From: Shinella sp.
GTDB taxonomy: Bacteria; Pseudomonadota; Alphaproteobacteria; Rhizobiales; Rhizobiaceae
Assembly (NCBI GenBank): GCA_003248775.1
Contig: QFQX01000010.1
Coordinates: 62,001-126,000 of the forward strand
Length of the DNA: 64,000 nucleotides
Direction: 5' to 3'
Position 1 is the stretch's first letter. Each line of letters begins with the position of its first letter. The position numbers and the translations under genes were made by a program. This document shows positions 34,614-42,914 of this stretch, piece after piece. The notes under the pieces were generated by a model, which was not told the origin of the DNA, did no database searches, and worked only from the letters and a program-made list of their open reading frames with translations.

Positions 34614-36722
34614 TTGTCCGTCTTCAACAATCTGCCCGCTGCCCCGAGTGCTGCCAAAAAGCCTGTCACCGACACCAGGCACGGCATCACCCGCACCGAC
34701 GACTATGCCTGGATGCGGGCTGAAAACTGGCAGGCGATGTTCAAGGATTCGAGCCTGCTCGACGCTGAGTTGCGCAAATATCTGGAGGCCGAAAACGCCT
34801 ATATGGAAGCGGCCATGGCCGATACGAAGGACCTCCAGAAGGTCCTGTTTGTCGAAATGAAGGGGCGTATCAAGGAAGACGATTCGTCCATCCCGATGAA
34901 GGACGGCCCCTATGCCTACGGCACCGCCTTCGTCACCGGCGGCGAGCAGCCGCGTTATTTCCGCATTCCCCGCGATGCCGACCATAAGGACGAGGCAGGC
35001 CGGAAGCTTCTGCTCGATGGAGACAAGGAAGCCGCAGGCAAGGACTATTTCCGTCTCGCGGGTCTCGACCATTCGAGCGACCATGCCCTCGGCATCTGGG
35101 GATATGACGACAAGGGCTCGGAATATTTCACGCTGCGCGTACGCAATCTCGAAACCGGCGAAGATCTGCCCGACGTGATCGAGAACACCGGCGGTGGCGG
35201 CGCATGGGCGCCGGATGGCAAGAGCTTCTTCTATACGCTGCAGGACGAGAACCATCGCCCGTCGAAGGTTTTCCATCACATCATCGGCCAGCCGCAGTCC
35301 GCGGACCGGCTCGTTTATGAGGAGGAGGACCCCGGCTTCTTCATGGGTGTCGGCGGCTCGCTGCTCGACGATTACATCTATATCGACATCCACGATCACG
35401 AGACCTCGGAATATTACCTGCTCTCGACCAAGGATCTGACGGCGGAACCGAAGCTGGTGGCAAAGCGGGAGGAGGGCATCGAATATTCGATGACCGAAGG
35501 CGGCGACGTCTTCTATATCCTGACCAATGACGGCGGCGCCAAGGACTTCAAGATCATGGAGGCCCCGGTCGAAGCGCCGGGCAAGGAAAACTGGAAGGAG
35601 ATCGTTCCCCATGAACCGGGCCGGCTGATCCTCTCCCACATGGCGTTTGCCCGCCATCTTCTCTGGCTGGAACGTCGCGACGGTCTGCCGGTCATCATGA
35701 TCCGCGACCGCAGGTCCGGCGAGGAGCATGCCATCGCATTCGCCGAGGAGGCCTATTCGCTCGGCCTGCAGGGGGCTGCCGAATACGATACCGACGTCAT
35801 CCGCTTCTCCTATTCGTCGATGACGACGCCGTCGCAGCTCTTCGACTACAACATGGTGACGCGCGAGCGCGTGCTATTGAAGACGCAGGAAGTTCCCTCC
35901 GGCCACAACCCGGATGATTACGTCACCCGCCGCGTCTTTGCCGAAGCCCATGACGGCGAGAAGGTGCCGGTCACGCTTCTCTATCGCAAGGATACCAAGC
36001 TCGACGGTTCCGCGCCCTGCCTGCTTTATGGTTACGGTGCCTATGGCATCACCATCCCGGCCGGCTTCAACACCAATTGCCTGTCGCTCGCCGATCGCGG
36101 CTTCGTCTATGCCATCGCGCATATCCGCGGCGGCAAGGACAAGGGCTTCTCCTGGTACGAAGACGGCAAGATGGAAAAGAAGGTCAACACCTTCAAGGAT
36201 TTCATCTCCGTTGCCGACCATCTGGTGCAGGAGGGCTTCACTTCCTATAAAAACATCATTGCCGAGGGCGGTTCCGCCGGCGGCATGCTGATGGGTGCGG
36301 TCGCCAACATGGCGCCGGAGAAATTCGCCGGCATTATCGCCGCCGTTCCCTTTGTCGACGTCCTTAACACCATGCTCGACGACACGCTGCCGCTCACCCC
36401 GCCGGAATGGCCGGAATGGGGCAACCCGATCGTATCGGAAGAGGAATATCGCTGGATCGCCGCCTATTCGCCTTATGACAATGTCGGCGAGAAGCCCTAT
36501 CCGCCGATCCTGGCGCTCTCCGGCCTCACCGACCCGCGCGTCACCTATTGGGAGCCGACCAAGTGGGTGGCGAAGCTGCGCGAGAAAACGACGGGTAACG
36601 CCCCGATCCTCCTGAAGACCAATATGGCCGCCGGCCACGGCGGCAAGTCCGGCCGCTTCCAGCGCCTCGAGGAAATCGCCTTCGAATACGCCTTCGCGAT
36701 CAAGGTGGCGGGGAAGATGTAA
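34614..36722 (+). CDS. ptrB: Oligopeptidase B (S9A prolyl-oligopeptidase family)
   Basis: A 702-residue serine peptidase with an N-terminal beta-propeller (RTDDYAWMRAENW, YFTLRVRNLETGEDLPDVIENTGG) and a C-terminal alpha/beta-hydrolase domain. The catalytic serine is Ser554 in EGGSAGGMLMG; the aspartate is in LSGLTDPRVTYWEPTKW and the histidine in NMAAGHGGKSGR. Oligopeptidase B cleaves short peptides after basic residues. The start is TTG 34614 with GGAAGGT upstream; the residues that follow match the usual family N-terminus. Confidence 0.95.
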   Translation: MSVFNNLPAAPSAAKKPVTDTRHGITRTDDYAWMRAENWQAMFKDSSLLDAELRKYLEAENAYMEAAMADTKDLQKVLFVEMKGRIKEDDSSIPMKDGPYAYGTAFVTGGEQPRYFRIPRDADHKDEAGRKLLLDGDKEAAGKDYFRLAGLDHSSDHALGIWGYDDKGSEYFTLRVRNLETGEDLPDVIENTGGGGAWAPDGKSFFYTLQDENHRPSKVFHHIIGQPQSADRLVYEEEDPGFFMGVGGSLLDDYIYIDIHDHETSEYYLLSTKDLTAEPKLVAKREEGIEYSMTEGGDVFYILTNDGGAKDFKIMEAPVEAPGKENWKEIVPHEPGRLILSHMAFARHLLWLERRDGLPVIMIRDRRSGEEHAIAFAEEAYSLGLQGAAEYDTDVIRFSYSSMTTPSQLFDYNMVTRERVLLKTQEVPSGHNPDDYVTRRVFAEAHDGEKVPVTLLYRKDTKLDGSAPCLLYGYGAYGITIPAGFNTNCLSLADRGFVYAIAHIRGGKDKGFSWYEDGKMEKKVNTFKDFISVADHLVQEGFTSYKNIIAEGGSAGGMLMGAVANMAPEKFAGIIAAVPFVDVLNTMLDDTLPLTPPEWPEWGNPIVSEEEYRWIAAYSPYDNVGEKPYPPILALSGLTDPRVTYWEPTKWVAKLREKTTGNAPILLKTNMAAGHGGKSGRFQRLEEIAFEYAFAIKVAGKM

Positions 36723-36727
36723 TGAAC

Positions 36728-36763
36728 GAAGCGTCGTGCATCCTTCAGGACGCACGACGCTTC
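36728..36763. terminator. 12-bp hairpin after the oligopeptidase gene
   Basis: GAAGCGTCGTGC (36728-36739) and GCACGACGCTTC (36752-36763) are perfect complements; the loop can pair further (TCC/GGA). It begins 5 nt after the ptrB stop. No T-run follows. Confidence 0.6.
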
Positions 36764-36787
36764 AGGTTTCAAAAGGGAGGTCATGAC

Positions 36788-37309
36788 ATGACCGTCCACA
36801 TTGCATTGCTTCGGGCCGTCAATGTCGGCGGGACTGGCAAGCTCCCGATGAGTGAGTTGAAGGCGCTCGCTGAAAGTCTTGGGCTCCGCGACGTCTCGAC
36901 CTACATCCAGAGTGGCAACCTGATCTTTCGTGATGACGAGGACGCTGCGTCTGTCGTGGGGCGACTGGACGCGGCCCTGGCTGAGAAGCTTGGCAAGCCG
37001 CCGGGTGTTTTCGTACGCAGCGCCTCGGAACTCGACGCCATCCTTGCGGCCAATCCCTTTCCCGATGCAATCCCGAGTCAGTTGCTGGTGACCTTTTTCG
37101 CAGAACCGCTGCCGGACAATGCGCTATCCGGTTTGGTTGCGCCCGGTGGCGAGGAGGTCGTCGTCCTTGGGCGTGAGATCTATGTGCACTATCCGATCGG
37201 CGCCGGCCGGTCGCGGTTGAAGCTGCCGGTGCTCAAGCGCGGCACGGCGCGCAACATCAACACCGTGGCCAAGCTGTCGCAAATGGCGCACGCCCTCGGC
37301 GAGGTCTGA
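36788..37309 (+). CDS. DUF1697 protein
   Basis: A 173-residue protein with the DUF1697 pattern: HIALLRAVNVGGTGKLPMSELKALAESLGL, VSTYIQSGNLIF, a middle VFVRSASELDAILAANPF, and KRGTARNINTVAKLSQMA at the end. The family's function is not established. ATG 36788 has a GGGAGG site; the longer frame from 36722 crosses the hairpin and is rejected. Confidence 0.9.
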   Translation: MTVHIALLRAVNVGGTGKLPMSELKALAESLGLRDVSTYIQSGNLIFRDDEDAASVVGRLDAALAEKLGKPPGVFVRSASELDAILAANPFPDAIPSQLLVTFFAEPLPDNALSGLVAPGGEEVVVLGREIYVHYPIGAGRSRLKLPVLKRGTARNINTVAKLSQMAHALGEV

Positions 37310-37485
37310 TCCGGACCGCTGAATTCCTTCAGGTAGACGAAACGTCTTGCGGCGCAGGAGTGCCATCTTGCGGCAACCTTGTCGCACCGTTCCGATTCGG
37401 TGCGCGTTACGCGCTTTTGAACTTTAGGCAAGCCTTGTTTGTGTCTCCCGCTTGCGAGGCGCAAGCTTCGCGCAAGCTTCAGTGG

Positions 37486-37500
37486 TTAACGAATGGTTAA
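37486..37500. promoter_or_regulatory. Candidate CtrA box
   Basis: TTAACGAATGGTTAA is a perfect TTAA-N7-TTAA, the consensus of the alphaproteobacterial cell-cycle regulator CtrA. It lies 24 bp before the small gene at 37524, so it overlaps or sits just upstream of its probable transcription start. Confidence 0.6.
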
Positions 37501-37523
37501 TTTTTGAAACGAGAGCTTCCGAC

Positions 37524-37832
37524 ATGCGAATCGACAGCAGTCTGAACAGCTATTATTACCAGAACCGATACATCCCCAGGTCTGCCGAGGGTGAAGACGG
37601 CGCGGGGGAGCAGACGCCTGCCTCGACGCCCCGCAGTGTCGGTTCGGGCGGTTTCAGCAGCTCGCTGGCTTCCAATTCGCTGGCAAGCGCTCTCTGGGTA
37701 GTGGAGGGCGGACGCAAGCCCGTGGCATCTATGACGCAGCGGGTCATGGTGACCGACGACCGCAGCGATGCCCAGAAGGTCGAGGACCTTTACCGGGAAT
37801 ACGAGCCGAGTCTCGAGGACTACGACGCTTGA
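37524..37832 (+). CDS. Small hypothetical protein behind a CtrA box
   Basis: A 102-residue soluble protein with a Tyr-rich start (MRIDSSLNSYYYQNRY), a Ser/Gly-rich centre and an acidic end (YREYEPSLEDYDA). No domain is recognised. The start, ATG 37524, gives a 24-nt leader after the CtrA box and is preferred over the frame opening at 37452. A terminator follows. The CtrA box suggests cell-cycle or motility-linked expression, which is inference. Confidence 0.65.
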   Translation: MRIDSSLNSYYYQNRYIPRSAEGEDGAGEQTPASTPRSVGSGGFSSSLASNSLASALWVVEGGRKPVASMTQRVMVTDDRSDAQKVEDLYREYEPSLEDYDA

Positions 37833-37858
37833 GTGTGTCGTTGAACTGCGGATGACCA

Positions 37859-37881
37859 AAGGCGCCTCGGGCGCCTTTTTT
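37859..37881 (+). terminator. Rho-independent terminator
   Basis: AAGGCGCC-TCG-GGCGCCTT followed by further T residues makes a tight 8-bp stem, 26 nt after the small CtrA-box gene. Confidence 0.85.
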
Positions 37882-37928
37882 ATGTCCGCAACCCGCCTCC
37901 TTGATTTCATCGGTGTGAAGTCCTAATT

Positions 37929-37945
37929 TCTCTAGAGACTAGAGA
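37929..37945. promoter_or_regulatory. Candidate MerR operator
   Basis: TCTCTAG-AGA-CTAGAGA is a perfect 7-bp dyad with 3-nt spacer, 28 bp before the MerR start. MerR-class regulators bind dyads placed in the spacer of their own promoter, so autoregulation is likely. Confidence 0.55.
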
Positions 37946-37972
37946 TTTCAGGGGCGGGAGAGGGTGCCGAAA

Positions 37973-38386
37973 ATGTTCTCGATTGGAGATTTGTCCCGCC
38001 GCACCGGGGTCAAGGTGCCGACGATCCGCTATTACGAGCAGATGGGTCTGATCGCGGCTGCCGACCGCACGGAAGGCAACCAGCGTCGATACGAGCAGGC
38101 CGATCTTGAGCGGCTTGCCTTCGTCCGCCACGCCCGAGATCTCGGTTTTCCGATCGATGCGATCCGCGAGCTTCTGGCGCTGGGTCGTCATCCCGACGAA
38201 CCCTGTGAACGCGCCGACGATATCGCCCGTGAGCAACTGGTCGAGGTTCGCGAGAAGATCGCCCGCCTCAGGAAGCTTGAGGACGAACTGGAGCGCATCG
38301 CCTCCCATTGCGGAGCGCACAGCGTCGGCGAATGCTACGTCATTCGCGCGCTGTCCGATCACAGTCTCTGCAACCACGAGCATTGA
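37973..38386 (+). CDS. MerR-family regulator with metal-sensor-like cysteines
   Basis: A 137-residue MerR regulator. The winged helix is FSIGDLSRRTGVKVPTIRYYEQMGLI and a dimerisation helix follows. Cysteines are Cys78 (PDEPCERAD), Cys113, Cys121 and Cys133, with His116 and a C-terminal His pair. The Cys78, Cys113-x7-Cys121 pattern resembles ZntR/CueR/CadR metal sensors. GTG 37964 is an alternative start. It is followed by a cupin gene, not a metal exporter, so the true effector is open. Confidence 0.9.
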   Translation: MFSIGDLSRRTGVKVPTIRYYEQMGLIAAADRTEGNQRRYEQADLERLAFVRHARDLGFPIDAIRELLALGRHPDEPCERADDIAREQLVEVREKIARLRKLEDELERIASHCGAHSVGECYVIRALSDHSLCNHEH

Positions 38387-38396
38387 GGAGGTTTTC

Positions 38397-38855
38397 ATGC
38401 CAATGATCAGACAGCAGGATGCGCCACTCGAACAGGAAAACGGCAAGGGACCGAACGGCGAACTCGGCCCCTACAGCGCTAGGTTGCTCAGCGATGCCGG
38501 CGGGTTGACCCAGTTTGGCGCTTTCATCGAGACGCTTCCGCCCGGTTCCCGCTCGTCACGCAAGCACTGGCACGAACGCGAGGACGAATTCGTCTTCGTC
38601 CTCTCCGGAACGGTCACTCTGCACGAGGGCGACCTGATCGCCGAGATGCAGCCGGGTGACAGCGCAACCTTCAAGGCAGGTGTTGCTGCGGGGCATTGCC
38701 TGGAAAATCGCTCGGACGGCCCGGTCAGCTATCTCGTCGTCGGCACACGCTCGCCCGACGAGGTGGTGCATTATTCGGATGAGAACCTGAAACTGACGAA
38801 GATCGGCTTCGTCAAGCATTGGACCGACCGGGAAGGCAATCCCATCGTCCGGTAG
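38397..38855 (+). CDS. Cupin-domain protein
   Basis: A 152-residue single cupin. Motif 1 is KHWHEREDEFVFVLSGTVTLHEGD (two His and a Glu as metal ligands); motif 2 is ATFKAGVAAGHCLENRSDGPVSYLVVG. It may be a dioxygenase, isomerase or metal-binding scavenger. AGGAGG precedes ATG 38397. It lies 10 nt after the MerR gene, so the two are one operon. Confidence 0.9.
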   Translation: MPMIRQQDAPLEQENGKGPNGELGPYSARLLSDAGGLTQFGAFIETLPPGSRSSRKHWHEREDEFVFVLSGTVTLHEGDLIAEMQPGDSATFKAGVAAGHCLENRSDGPVSYLVVGTRSPDEVVHYSDENLKLTKIGFVKHWTDREGNPIVR

Positions 38856-38863
38856 TCTTCGTA

Positions 38864-39787
38864 TCAGGCCGATACCGACCGGAAGAAGGTGATTGAACGG
38901 GATATGGCTCTCGGCAGGGCAGTGGTGTGATCGCCCTCGATCCGGCTGGCCTCGATCGGAAGTCCGGCGGCCTTTGCCCGCTTTTCCATCAACCGAGCGC
39001 CCTGATTGAGATGCGGCTCCTTGGTTCCGTGCATCAGATAGGTGGGGCATTTGAGGCTCTGCGCATAGCAGAGCGCGGTGCGAACCTCGAACTCGCGGAC
39101 ATCGCTGTCGTCGAAGCGGATATCCTCCGGATAGCGCCGGAAGAAGCGGAAGGCATTGGGATTGCCGGAAATCGGAACGGCGGCGCGGAAACGGTTCGAC
39201 GCCATGGCCGACAGCATGGTCAGCGTGCCGCCGATGCTGTGGCCGGCGATGAACAGGCGGTTGCTATCGACACCCGGCATGCCGGCAAGATGATCGGCCG
39301 CGGCCAGGACGTCATTCACCTCGTTATAAAAGCCGGAAAACGAACCCGCCTGTCCATTTTCTCCCCTGACCGTCGGCATCATGACCATGTAGCCGGAGTC
39401 GATATAGGGTTTCATCAGCGTCCAGTGGCCGGCTCCCATGGCATTGCCGCCGTGCAGGAACAGGACACCGGGGCGCGGCTTTTGCGATGGCTGGTGTTTC
39501 GAAACCCATGCCGCAAGATGCAGGTTGCCATTGTGACCGGAGGTGTAGAAGACGCGCTCCGCATTGGCCGGAGGATCGAGCGTCTCGTATTTGTCCGGTG
39601 CCGGCCCCTTGGTCAAAAGATGGGTGTGGAAGGCTTGCCGATCGTGCGCATAGTCCCTGCCGATCAGCGGCGGGTTCACGGCGGTATCGAGCGCGCTGGC
39701 GATGTCAGGCAGCAACATGCCGCCGAGCAGTCCGCCGATAACGGTTCTGCGCGAGATCGTTTTTTCGAAATTCCGATCAGATGTCAT
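38864..39787 (-). CDS. Secreted alpha/beta hydrolase with Tat signal
   Basis: A 307-residue hydrolase. The N-terminus has the twin-arginine signal (SRRTVIGGLLGGMLL). The hydrolase fold shows the oxyanion loop VLFLHGGNAMG, nucleophile elbow FIAGHSIGGTLTML and the C-terminal His in RIEGDHTTALPRAI. It is probably a periplasmic esterase or peptidase-like enzyme; substrate unknown. ATG 39787 is chosen over the frame opening at 39937, whose extension has no signal features. It is convergent with the cupin gene. Confidence 0.9.
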   Translation of the reverse strand: MTSDRNFEKTISRRTVIGGLLGGMLLPDIASALDTAVNPPLIGRDYAHDRQAFHTHLLTKGPAPDKYETLDPPANAERVFYTSGHNGNLHLAAWVSKHQPSQKPRPGVLFLHGGNAMGAGHWTLMKPYIDSGYMVMMPTVRGENGQAGSFSGFYNEVNDVLAAADHLAGMPGVDSNRLFIAGHSIGGTLTMLSAMASNRFRAAVPISGNPNAFRFFRRYPEDIRFDDSDVREFEVRTALCYAQSLKCPTYLMHGTKEPHLNQGARLMEKRAKAAGLPIEASRIEGDHTTALPRAISRSITFFRSVSA

Positions 39788-40099
39788 GACTGTGATCCAC
39801 AAGATCCAAGCCCTCTTATTCTTGCGCGCTTTTCGGCAAAGACAAGGCACGATATCGTTACGGTTCGGTAGAAAATGGCGGCTTCGGCTCGCGCAGGTTT
39901 CGCCCGTTGACAATCGATTGAAATGGGTGCATTGCATGCGGCCATGATCGACGCACGCGCAACCATCTCCTGCACGTATTTTTGGGCCTACCGGTAACCG
40001 GCGGCCCGACAGATCATCTTGTCAACAGGCCGCCGTCAGGCGGCCTTGTTGTTTTCAGCAGCTCTCCCTGATGGCGGTAACCGAAAAAGGGAAGCGAAA
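39788..40099. other. Intergenic region, possible small RNA
   Basis: No protein gene is seen in these 312 nt. A TTGACA element lies near 39907-39912, and an orphan plus-strand terminator is at 40028-40055, giving room for a transcript of about 110 nt. A short palindrome CCGGTAACCGG is inside. The small RNA is a candidate only. Confidence 0.35.
40028..40055 (+). terminator. Orphan rho-independent terminator
   Basis: GGCCGCC-GTCA-GGCGGCC with TTGTTGTTTT after it. No plus-strand gene precedes it within the gap, and it lies 45 nt before the GNAT start. Confidence 0.75.
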
Positions 40100-40588
40100 A
40101 TGACCGAAGATACCGATATCACCATGCCACGGCCCCCGGTCGTGATCATCCGCGCCGCCAAGCGTCAGGATATGCCGGCGCTCAACGAAATGATTGCCGC
40201 GCTCGCGGCCCATCATGGCGATGCGTCGGCCATGACGCCGGAAAAGCTGGAGCGCGACCTTTTCGGCCCCATGCCATGGATTTCCGCCCTTGTCGCCGAT
40301 AGCGGCGAAGGCCTGATCGGCTACGCCATTCTGGTTCCGCTCTACAAGGCGCAGGAAGCCAAGCGCGGCATGGACCTGCATCACCTCTATGTCCGCGACG
40401 GCCAGCGCGGCAACGGCATCGGCCAGCATCTCGTCGCGCGGGCCAAAGAGATGGCGCGCCAGTCCGGTTGCGACTACCTGTCCGTCAGCGCCGCCACCGG
40501 CAATTTCGCGGCCCATCGCTTCTACGAGCACATGGATTTCGTTCCGCGTCCGGTAACCGGCATGCGCTACATGCAGGCTCTTTCCTGA
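40100..40588 (+). CDS. GNAT-family N-acetyltransferase
   Basis: A 162-residue GNAT acetyltransferase. Acetyl-CoA motif A is DLHHLYVRDGQRGNGIGQHLVARAKEMA (QRGNGIG pyrophosphate loop), followed by motif B SVSAATGNFAAHRFYEHMDFV. The substrate is unknown. ATG 40100 gives a short polar N-terminus. An orphan terminator lies between it and the divergent hydrolase gene. Confidence 0.92.
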   Translation: MTEDTDITMPRPPVVIIRAAKRQDMPALNEMIAALAAHHGDASAMTPEKLERDLFGPMPWISALVADSGEGLIGYAILVPLYKAQEAKRGMDLHHLYVRDGQRGNGIGQHLVARAKEMARQSGCDYLSVSAATGNFAAHRFYEHMDFVPRPVTGMRYMQALS

Positions 40589-40661
40589 ATGTAGAAGCCC
40601 GGACTGTCGTGGCCCTGAGTCTCGACAGCATACGAAACACTGTTTGCCGAAGGAAGATCGC

Positions 40662-40914
40662 ATGCCCCGCATTATCGTCGCCCTGCAGGACGACTTCGCC
40701 GATTGGGATCCGCATTCCTGACGGCCGCCGCGCGAAGGCAGGGTTGTCGGCGGCATCTGCGCGGCGGCAAGCACGCTTGCCGCGACCGGCGTTCTGGATG
40801 GTGTTGCGCACACAGGCAATTCGCTTGCCTCGCACAGCAAGCATCCCGGCTATCACGGTGCCGGTCGACGTATCGCCTGCCATGCAGCAGTCGAGAAATT
40901 CCAGGCTGTGAGGC
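40662..40914 (+). pseudogene. DJ-1/PfpI-family protein, broken
   Basis: The start reads MPRIIVALQDDFADWDP, a PfpI-type N-terminus; a frame change then gives AFLTAAAR, and after a loss of roughly 60 codons a third part reads RVVGGICAAASTLAATGVL and AHTGNSLASHSKHPGYHG, the conserved nucleophile-cysteine region and its following segment. The C-terminal third is missing. Intact relatives are about 200 residues. It is clearly dead. Confidence 0.75.
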
Positions 40915-40923
40915 CGTTCTGCG

Positions 40924-41148
40924 TCAGTGCCGGACCGGCGGATTCTCCGACCATTTCTGCAGCGTCGTCTTGATCAGGATGAGCGCCGCCTGCTGGGCGT
41001 GGTCCCGTTCTCGCGGATCGACGATGCCGGAAAGCCGTTTTTCGAACGCGGTGACTGTCTCGCTTACCCAGCGATGCAGGGCCGGGTCGGGATAGCTGTG
41101 AAGCAACGAGCGCAATGCGCTTTCCATTCGACGTCGTTCGATGCTCAT
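40924..41148 (-). CDS. Small hypothetical protein
   Basis: A 74-residue soluble, probably all-helical protein (RRRMESALRSLLHSYPDPAL, then RERDHAQQAALILIKTTLQK). ATG 41148 is chosen because GGAGAG stands 9 nt before it; ATG 41166 is possible. No family is recognised. Codon use resembles the neighbours. Confidence 0.5.
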   Translation of the reverse strand: MSIERRRMESALRSLLHSYPDPALHRWVSETVTAFEKRLSGIVDPRERDHAQQAALILIKTTLQKWSENPPVRH

Positions 41149-41323
41149 GCCGTTTTCGCTCTCCAAGTGATGGAGGGCATTTTGTCGGCTCAGGCTTGCG
41201 CGATGCTGTATTTTAGAATTCTTGCAGCGACGCTTCCGTTTTGCCCAGTCGATCCGGCGTCATTTCCCGGTCAGCCTGAAAGGGCGGGGCGCTGACTGCG
41301 AAGCGCCTCGCCTTCGGACCCGG

Positions 41324-42241
41324 TTATTTCACCGCCGGTATCGCCTTCAGATAGGCGGCGATTGCCTCACGGTCATCGGCGGTAATCGCCGCCATGTTCT
41401 TCTGCACCTCGACCATGGAGCCGCCAACGCTGTCGAAGTCGGGCGTAAAGCCGGTTTCGAGATAGCCGACAATATCGCCCTCGGACCACGAGCCGATGCT
41501 TTCCGAGCCGGGCGTGATGTTGGGGATCTTGCCTTCGCCTTCCGGGTTCGGGCCACCCGCCAGCCACTTGCCGGCCTCGAAACCGCCAAGCGCGTCGCGC
41601 GGCGTGTGGCATTCGCCGCAATGGCCCGGCCCCTCGACCAGATACTGGCCACGCTTCAGCTTGTCGTCGCGAGCGGTGAGCGTGACGCGCGGCGCGTCGT
41701 TGAAGTAGAGGAATTTCCAGCCGCCGAGAGCAAGGCGGATGTTGAAGGGGAACGGCAGTTCATGCGCGGGTGCCACGGTATCGCTGGCCGGCACGGTCTT
41801 GAGGAAGCCGTAGAGGTCGTTGATATCCTTCGGCGTCATGCGCGCATAGGAGCCATAGGGGAACGACGGGTAAAGATGTTCGCCGTTGCGGCCGATGCCG
41901 CGGGTCATAGCGTCGCCGAATTCCGCAAGCGTCCAGCCGCCGATGCCGGCCGTCGGACTGCTGGAGATATTGGGCGCGTGGAATGTGCCGAACGGGCTCT
42001 TCAGCGGCGCGCCGCCGGAAAGGATCAGTCGCGCATCGCCTTCCGAGCCGGGTGCCGCATGACAGCTTGCGCAGCCGCCGGCGAAAAACACCTCACGTCC
42101 GTTGACGAGATCCGGTTCGCCGAGATTTGCCCAGTGCGAGGGATCCTGTCTCGTTGGCGCGGTAATGAACACGAAGGCAGCGGCTCCCGCCGCGCCAAGT
42201 GCGACCAGGGCGCCAAGTCCCTTCAGCAGTTTCGATGCCAT
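41324..42241 (-). CDS. Diheme c-type cytochrome
   Basis: A 305-residue periplasmic or membrane-anchored cytochrome with one N-terminal helix (GALVALGAAGAAAFVF) and two haem sites, CASCH (57-61) and CGECH near residue 200. Downstream methionine ligands lie in MTPKDINDLY and MVEVQKNMA regions. It resembles the cytochrome subunit of alcohol/sugar dehydrogenases. It lies about 100 nt after the cytochrome c' gene on the same strand, separated by a large hairpin. Confidence 0.9.
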   Translation of the reverse strand: MASKLLKGLGALVALGAAGAAAFVFITAPTRQDPSHWANLGEPDLVNGREVFFAGGCASCHAAPGSEGDARLILSGGAPLKSPFGTFHAPNISSSPTAGIGGWTLAEFGDAMTRGIGRNGEHLYPSFPYGSYARMTPKDINDLYGFLKTVPASDTVAPAHELPFPFNIRLALGGWKFLYFNDAPRVTLTARDDKLKRGQYLVEGPGHCGECHTPRDALGGFEAGKWLAGGPNPEGEGKIPNITPGSESIGSWSEGDIVGYLETGFTPDFDSVGGSMVEVQKNMAAITADDREAIAAYLKAIPAVK

Positions 42242-42279
42242 GGTACCCTCCAGCCTTTCTTGTCTTGTAAGAACAACGC

Positions 42280-42336
42280 GGCGAAATGCCGGTGCCGGCC
42301 CTGCTTCACGCAAGGTGCGGCGGCCGGCATTTCGCC
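42280..42336. repeat. 13-bp inverted repeat between two cytochrome genes
   Basis: GGCGAAATGCCGG (42280-42292) and CCGGCATTTCGCC (42324-42336) are perfect complements with a 31-nt GC-rich middle. It starts a few bases after the cytochrome c' stop on the minus strand. Confidence 0.7.
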
Positions 42337-42342
42337 CGACGT

Positions 42343-42786
42343 TTATTTCTTCAGGCGGTAGGACTGGTGACAGTCGCCACAGGTGCTGCCGACGGCCTTC
42401 ATGACGGCGCCGACGCCTGCCTGATCGGCTGGCATGGCGGCGAGCTGGGCATCGGCTGCTGCTGCAAGCGCGTGCGACTTCGCCTTGAAGTCATCCATGT
42501 TTTCCCAGATCTTCGGGCTGGCTTCGGTGTCGAGGCCAACTTCCGAACCGGCCGGGAACTGGTCGGGGAACGCCTTGGCAACTTCCGACATGGTGGTCAG
42601 CGAAGCCTTCACGACCTCGGCATCGAAGGGCTTCTCGCCCTTGGCAATGGCGCCGATGGCACCCATTGCGCCGCCGACCTTCTTCATCATCTGCTGCCGG
42701 ACGACCTGCGGCTCGTCCGCGGCAATCGCAGCACTCATCCCGAGACAGGCGATGGCGGCAGCGGCCATGACAAGTTTCAGCTTCAT
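42343..42786 (-). CDS. Cytochrome c-prime
   Basis: A 147-residue protein with signal peptide (MKLKLVMAAAAIACLGMSAAIA) and a four-helix-bundle cytochrome c' body ending STCGDCHQSYRLKK, with the haem motif CGDCH at residues 136-140. It binds NO or CO at five-coordinate haem in the periplasm and can protect against NO. It is followed by the diheme cytochrome gene. Confidence 0.94.
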   Translation of the reverse strand: MKLKLVMAAAAIACLGMSAAIAADEPQVVRQQMMKKVGGAMGAIGAIAKGEKPFDAEVVKASLTTMSEVAKAFPDQFPAGSEVGLDTEASPKIWENMDDFKAKSHALAAAADAQLAAMPADQAGVGAVMKAVGSTCGDCHQSYRLKK

Positions 42787-42914
42787 AGATTTCTCCGTTC
42801 ATATCGGCCGGACGCGCCGGCGGTTTTGGGGGCTTCTGGATGTTTGCAAAATTCACAAGGCGGAATGAAGTCACATTCCGGTGATGCCTGAAAATGATGT
42901 CAAAGATTTGATTT

